This document shows positions 60,913 through 64,000 of a stretch of DNA of 64,000 bases, one piece after another. Below the pieces are notes generated by a model, which worked only from the letters and a program-made list of their open reading frames with translations, searched no databases and had not been told where the DNA came from. The DNA lies in the NCBI RefSeq assembly GCF_000012965.1, contig NC_007575.1, positions 1,798,001 through 1,862,000 on the forward strand, written 5' to 3'. This stretch comes from Sulfurimonas denitrificans DSM 1251 (GTDB lineage Bacteria; Campylobacterota; Campylobacteria; Campylobacterales; Sulfurimonadaceae). A program made the position numbers and the translations under genes. Each line of letters begins with the position of its first letter. The first letter of the stretch is position 1.

Positions 60913-62091
60913 TTAGTTTATTTTTAGGTATTTTTTAATATCCTCTACTCTGTTTGTAAGCTCCCATGTAAAGCCCTCTTCTTCTCTTCCAAAGTGCCCA
61001 TAAACAGCTGTTTTTCTGTAAATAGGACGTAACAAATCTAGAGATTTTATAATACCTTTTGGAGTTAAATCAAAGAGCTCTTTTACACAAGACTCTATCT
61101 TTTTCTCTTCAACTATCGCAGTGTTGTGCGTATCTATCATGATAGAAACAGGTGCTGAAATACCTATTGCATAGGCTATTTGTATGGTAACTCTATCACA
61201 AACTCCAGCAGCAACTAGATTTTTTGCTACATGGCGGCATGCGTATGCAGCGCTTCTATCGACTTTTGTAGGGTCTTTGCCTGAAAATGCGCCGCCACCA
61301 TGAGGGCAACTTCCGCCATAAGTATCAACTATTATTTTTCGCCCTGTCAAACCTGCATCACCTTGTGGTCCGCCGATTACGAACTTTCCAGTTGGGTTGA
61401 TATGAAAAAGAGTTTTTTCACTCATCAACTCAGCTGGAATAACAGCTCTTATAACATCCCTTATAACATCTTCACGTATCTTCTCTTGCGATACCTCTGG
61501 AGCATGTTGAGTTGAGACAACTACTGCTTCAACACTCACTGGTTTATCTCCAATGTACTTTACGCTTATTTGCGCTTTTCCATCTGGACGTAAATATGGA
61601 ATGATGCCCTCTTTGCGAACTTCAGCTAAACGTCTGGTTAAGAGGTGAGCCAAATATATCGGTAGAGGCATTAAAACATCTGTTTCACGACAAGCATAAC
61701 CAAACATAAGTCCTTGATCACCTGCTCCAATCTCTCCATCCAAGAGAGTTACACCTTGTGTTATATCTGGAGATTGCTCTCCTATGCCATTTAGCACAGC
61801 AGCAGAACGATAATCAAACCCATAAGTTGCATCCGTATAGCCTATCTCTTGAACAACTCGTCTTACAATCTCTTGCATTGGTGCATAAGCTGTAGTTTTC
61901 AGTTCGCCTGCAATTACACAAAAACCATTTGACACCAGTGTTTCACACGCTACATGTGCACTAGGATCATGTTCAATAATATAATCCAAAATTGCATCAC
62001 TAATCTGATCTGCCATCTTATCAGGGTGCCCTTCTGTTACAGACTCTGAAGTGAAAATGTACTCTTTTAAAGTTTTTTCTTCTTTTGTCAT
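60913..62091 (-). CDS. metK: S-adenosylmethionine synthetase
   Basis: This 392-residue protein has [54 protein letters not shown] and the [19 protein letters not shown] loop. It makes SAM from methionine and ATP, used here by RimO, MiaB and the FkbM enzyme. No SAM riboswitch is visible in the 185-bp gap upstream. Confidence 0.95.
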   Translation of the reverse strand: MTKEEKTLKEYIFTSESVTEGHPDKMADQISDAILDYIIEHDPSAHVACETLVSNGFCVIAGELKTTAYAPMQEIVRRVVQEIGYTDATYGFDYRSAAVLNGIGEQSPDITQGVTLLDGEIGAGDQGLMFGYACRETDVLMPLPIYLAHLLTRRLAEVRKEGIIPYLRPDGKAQISVKYIGDKPVSVEAVVVSTQHAPEVSQEKIREDVIRDVIRAVIPAELMSEKTLFHINPTGKFVIGGPQGDAGLTGRKIIVDTYGGSCPHGGGAFSGKDPTKVDRSAAYACRHVAKNLVAAGVCDRVTIQIAYAIGISAPVSIMIDTHNTAIVEEKKIESCVKELFDLTPKGIIKSLDLLRPIYRKTAVYGHFGREEEGFTWELTNRVEDIKKYLKIN

Positions 62092-62276
62092 CGATTTTCC
62101 TTATTGAAATATGAAGTTTCTCTTCATAAATCAGCGAAAGTATAGCAAAAAAAATTATATGAAAAATCTCAAACTTTTATTATTTCTTAAAGCTTTTTTT
62201 AACTTAAATATATTGTATTTTGATTAGCATACTTCTGTTAGAATTTTACAAATTTAACTAATTCAAGGACATAAAT

Positions 62277-62873
62277 ATGTTAGTAACAAATCAAGCTCCA
62301 GACTTCAGCGCAACGGCGGTTTTAGCAGATGGGTCAATCGTTGAAAACTTTAAACTCTCAGAAAATTTTGGAAAAAAAGGTACAGTTTTGTTTTTCTATC
62401 CACTAGACTTTACTTTTGTATGTCCATCTGAAATCATTGCGTTTTCTCATAGAATAGAGGAGTTTAAGAGTCGTGATGTAAATGTAATTGGTGTTTCAGT
62501 TGATAGCCAATTTTCACACTTTGCATGGAGAGAGACTCCAGTAAACAGCGGTGGTATCGGTCGCATAAAATACCCTCTTGTTGCAGACCTTACAAAACAA
62601 ATCTCAAGAGATTATGATGTGCTCTTTGGCGAGTCTGTTGCACTTCGTGGCTCATTCTTGATTGATGGAAAAGGTGTTGTACGTCATGCTGTTATAAATG
62701 ACTTGCCACTTGGAAGAAATATTGATGAGATGATTCGTATGGTTGACGCTATGCAGTTTACTGATGAGCATGGTGAAGTTTGTGCGGCAGGATGGCAAAA
62801 AGGTGATGAGGGAATGAAAGCTTCTACTGAGGGTGTTGCTGAGTACTTATCAAAGCACGAAAATAACCTATAA
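62277..62873 (+). CDS. 2-Cys peroxiredoxin (AhpC/Prx1 family)
   Basis: This 198-residue protein has the peroxidatic Cys in FYPLDFTFVCPSEIIAF, the catalytic Arg in LRGSFLIDGKGVVRH and the resolving Cys in HGEVCAAGWQKG. It reduces hydrogen peroxide and organic peroxides. An AAGGAC ribosome binding site lies 6 bp before the ATG. Confidence 0.94.
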   Translation: MLVTNQAPDFSATAVLADGSIVENFKLSENFGKKGTVLFFYPLDFTFVCPSEIIAFSHRIEEFKSRDVNVIGVSVDSQFSHFAWRETPVNSGGIGRIKYPLVADLTKQISRDYDVLFGESVALRGSFLIDGKGVVRHAVINDLPLGRNIDEMIRMVDAMQFTDEHGEVCAAGWQKGDEGMKASTEGVAEYLSKHENNL

Positions 62874-62885
62874 ATTTCTCTTTAT

Positions 62886-62912
62886 AAACTCTCACATGTA
62901 GTGAGGGTTTAT
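62886..62912 (+). terminator. Terminator after the peroxiredoxin gene
   Basis: ACTCTCAC and GTGAGGGT pair around ATGTA, followed by TTATT, 12 bp beyond the stop. One G-T pair is needed. Confidence 0.55.
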
Positions 62913-63049
62913 TACTCTCTATCTAAGCTCTGCATCGCTTTGTCTGAAGCATTTTTTGCTCTATTGTAGTGATACTCATCCACTTTTTTTGCGCATGCAC
63001 TAAAACTTACCGCTAAAATAACAGCTAAAACAGTTATAACTCTACTCAT
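62912..63049 (-). CDS. Small putative lipoprotein, 45 residues
   Basis: On the minus strand the ATG at 63049 (ribosome binding site GGAGA) encodes MSRVITVLAVILAVSFSACA followed by KKVDEYHYNRAKNASDKAM and QSLDRE. A lipoprotein signal with Cys at residue 19 (FSAC) and a short charged mature peptide give it a look like a mini Lpp. No family was recognised. It lies between the peroxiredoxin terminator and the helicase gene. Confidence 0.65.
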   Translation of the reverse strand: MSRVITVLAVILAVSFSACAKKVDEYHYNRAKNASDKAMQSLDRE

Positions 63050-63079
63050 TTAAAATCTCCGTTTTAATCTATTTTACGA

Positions 63080-64000
63080 TTATAGCATAGCGCTATTTTT
63101 TACAAACCTCATCGCCTTGTTATTTACAAAAATAATATCTCTCCACTGCCTCTTTGGAGCGATAAGATTTAATCGTTTTGGATTTGAACTTCTTGAAATC
63201 GCCACATAAAACTGAGATGGCGCAAAAATTTCATTACTCTGTATAACTAAGTCCACAATCGACATCCCTTGTGATTTGTGGATTGTTATGGCGTATGAGG
63301 GCTTGATTGGAAACTGAAAGATACTAAAGAGACTCTCTTCTACAAACTGAAGTTTTGCATCTACACTCTTTTGAACCCAATGAGATTTATTTTGCGCAAC
63401 TCTCTCTAATTTTATAACAATCAAATCACTTTTTTGTACATAAACATAAGTAGCGTCAATATTTACAACAACTCCTCGCTCTCCATTAAAATAGTTCCAT
63501 GAGTTTCTCGTAAAGAGAACAGGTGCACCTATCTTTATCTCTAAAGTTCTCTCAATTCTTGCATCATCCATAAAACGCTCTACATCTGCATCTTTAACAC
63601 TCTTTACATGTTTGATTATTTGAGCCTCTTTTGTATGAAGTTCACTATCAAGCAGAGCTAACTGAGCTCTATTATGCATGGCTGCAGAGTCGTTTTTTGC
63701 AAATAAAAAAGTAAATTCGCTTAAATCTTGCGGTAGTGGCTTTATATAACTATTTAACTCATTATGGACATCTTCATCCACAAAACCCTCTCTTACTTTA
63801 GCTAAAAGCTCTATAAACTCCTTGTCATCTGTTCTATATATATGAGTTAGCTCAACTATCTCAAAATTAAACTTCTCCCAAATGGCAGACTCAAAAGCAA
63901 AATGCACCTCTGAATATCCACGAACAACTGGAGGAAGCTGTAAAAAATCGCCAACGACTAGAAGCATACCTTTGAAGTTGCTTTGTTCTAAACGAAGAGC
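63080..64000 (-). CDS. Pif1/RecD-like helicase, C-terminal part (5' end beyond window)
   Basis: The frame is open to the right edge (ALRLEQSNFKGMLLVVGDFLQLPPV), so the visible 306 residues are the C-terminal part. GDFLQLPPV is the Pif1-type motif III, then VELTHIYRTDDKEFIELL (motif IV region), then GAPVLFTRNS, KPSYAITIHKSQGMSIVDLV (motif V) and FYVAISRSSNP (motif VI). Such helicases are 5'-3' DNA helicases for replication or repair. The Walker A part lies outside. Confidence 0.88.
   Translation of the reverse strand, partial: ALRLEQSNFKGMLLVVGDFLQLPPVVRGYSEVHFAFESAIWEKFNFEIVELTHIYRTDDKEFIELLAKVREGFVDEDVHNELNSYIKPLPQDLSEFTFLFAKNDSAAMHNRAQLALLDSELHTKEAQIIKHVKSVKDADVERFMDDARIERTLEIKIGAPVLFTRNSWNYFNGERGVVVNIDATYVYVQKSDLIVIKLERVAQNKSHWVQKSVDAKLQFVEESLFSIFQFPIKPSYAITIHKSQGMSIVDLVIQSNEIFAPSQFYVAISRSSNPKRLNLIAPKRQWRDIIFVNNKAMRFVKNSAML

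Noticed and set aside
60357-62276. SAM riboswitch before metK or an RNA gene in the 60357-60494 and 62092-62276 gaps.
   Set aside because: Only AT-rich sequence and one hairpin were seen. No conserved SAM-riboswitch core or tRNA-like cloverleaf was recognisable.

Overview
This window looks like a chromosome segment from a low-G+C member of the Campylobacterota (Epsilonproteobacteria), most like Sulfurimonas or a close relative. The evidence is a clade II (Sec-type) nitrous oxide reductase with a fused C-terminal cytochrome c, an HP0268-family protein next to miaB, a single Xer recombinase next to pilM/N/O-like genes, the plsX-fabH / rpmF / ndk / ferredoxin / metK order, and TATAAT-type promoters throughout. 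No rRNA or tRNA gene was seen. The species call is inference from gene content only.

Region 1 (1-8.7 kb) is an accessory, mobile region. The left edge carries a paralogue of the S-layer/RTX-like protein whose 5' end is missing. It is cut at 1381 by an element of about 4.1 kb (1381-5522) that holds three toxin-antitoxin modules (BrnT/BrnA, a PIN-domain toxin pair, a RelE-like pair) followed by an overlapping tyrosine-recombinase and degenerate serine-recombinase gene pair on the minus strand. Each of the first two modules is followed by a hairpin and a decayed copy of the serine-recombinase C-terminus, so the array appears to have grown by repeated addition of [TA module + recombinase] units whose older recombinase genes were lost. 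Pairs of a 7-bp motif with an 11-bp period lie upstream of each module, and the element ends look like long imperfect inverted repeats. To the right are two near-identical copies of a REP-associated Y1 transposase (RAYT), eleven copies of the short palindrome GGTGCCTGACACC, and three copies of the element's right end.

Region 2 (8.7-23.5 kb) is a cell-surface locus. It has a large S-layer/RTX-like protein with a DUF4214 N-terminus (split by a frameshift), an unassigned polytopic membrane protein, a two-domain glycosyltransferase, an FkbM methyltransferase, a Wzm/Wzt polysaccharide exporter, another glycosyltransferase, a ManC GDP-mannose enzyme, and an initiating phosphoglycosyltransferase. 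Together they suggest an ABC-exported, mannose-containing glycan beside an S-layer gene.

Region 3 (23.5-53 kb) is core metabolism and housekeeping: an HI0933-family flavoprotein, rimO, tilS, an MscS channel, pilO/N/M-like genes, xerH, an LPLAT, miaB, HP0268-like, nusA, a lone peptide-type permease, a TorF-like porin, fabI, a tpiA-pgk-gap glycolytic operon, nadD-rsfS, mltF-like, a two-component system, a ferritin-like protein, feoAB, a Fur-associated porin with a probable AUU start, pssA, DoxX and a DEAD-box helicase.

Region 4 (53-64 kb) holds a membrane cytochrome c plus nosZ, fabH, plsX, rpmF, a YceD-like protein, ndk, an Alvin-type ferredoxin, metK, a 2-Cys peroxiredoxin, a 45-residue lipoprotein and the C-terminal part of a Pif1/RecD-like helicase running off the right edge.

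Two signals cut across the window. The 8-bp palindrome TACATGTA is strongly over-represented in the core part, in three different reading frames, and I saw none in the first 14 kb. Several genes (brnT, the HI0933 flavoprotein, the lone permease) have TATAAT followed by exactly six bases and then ATG, which predicts leaderless mRNAs.
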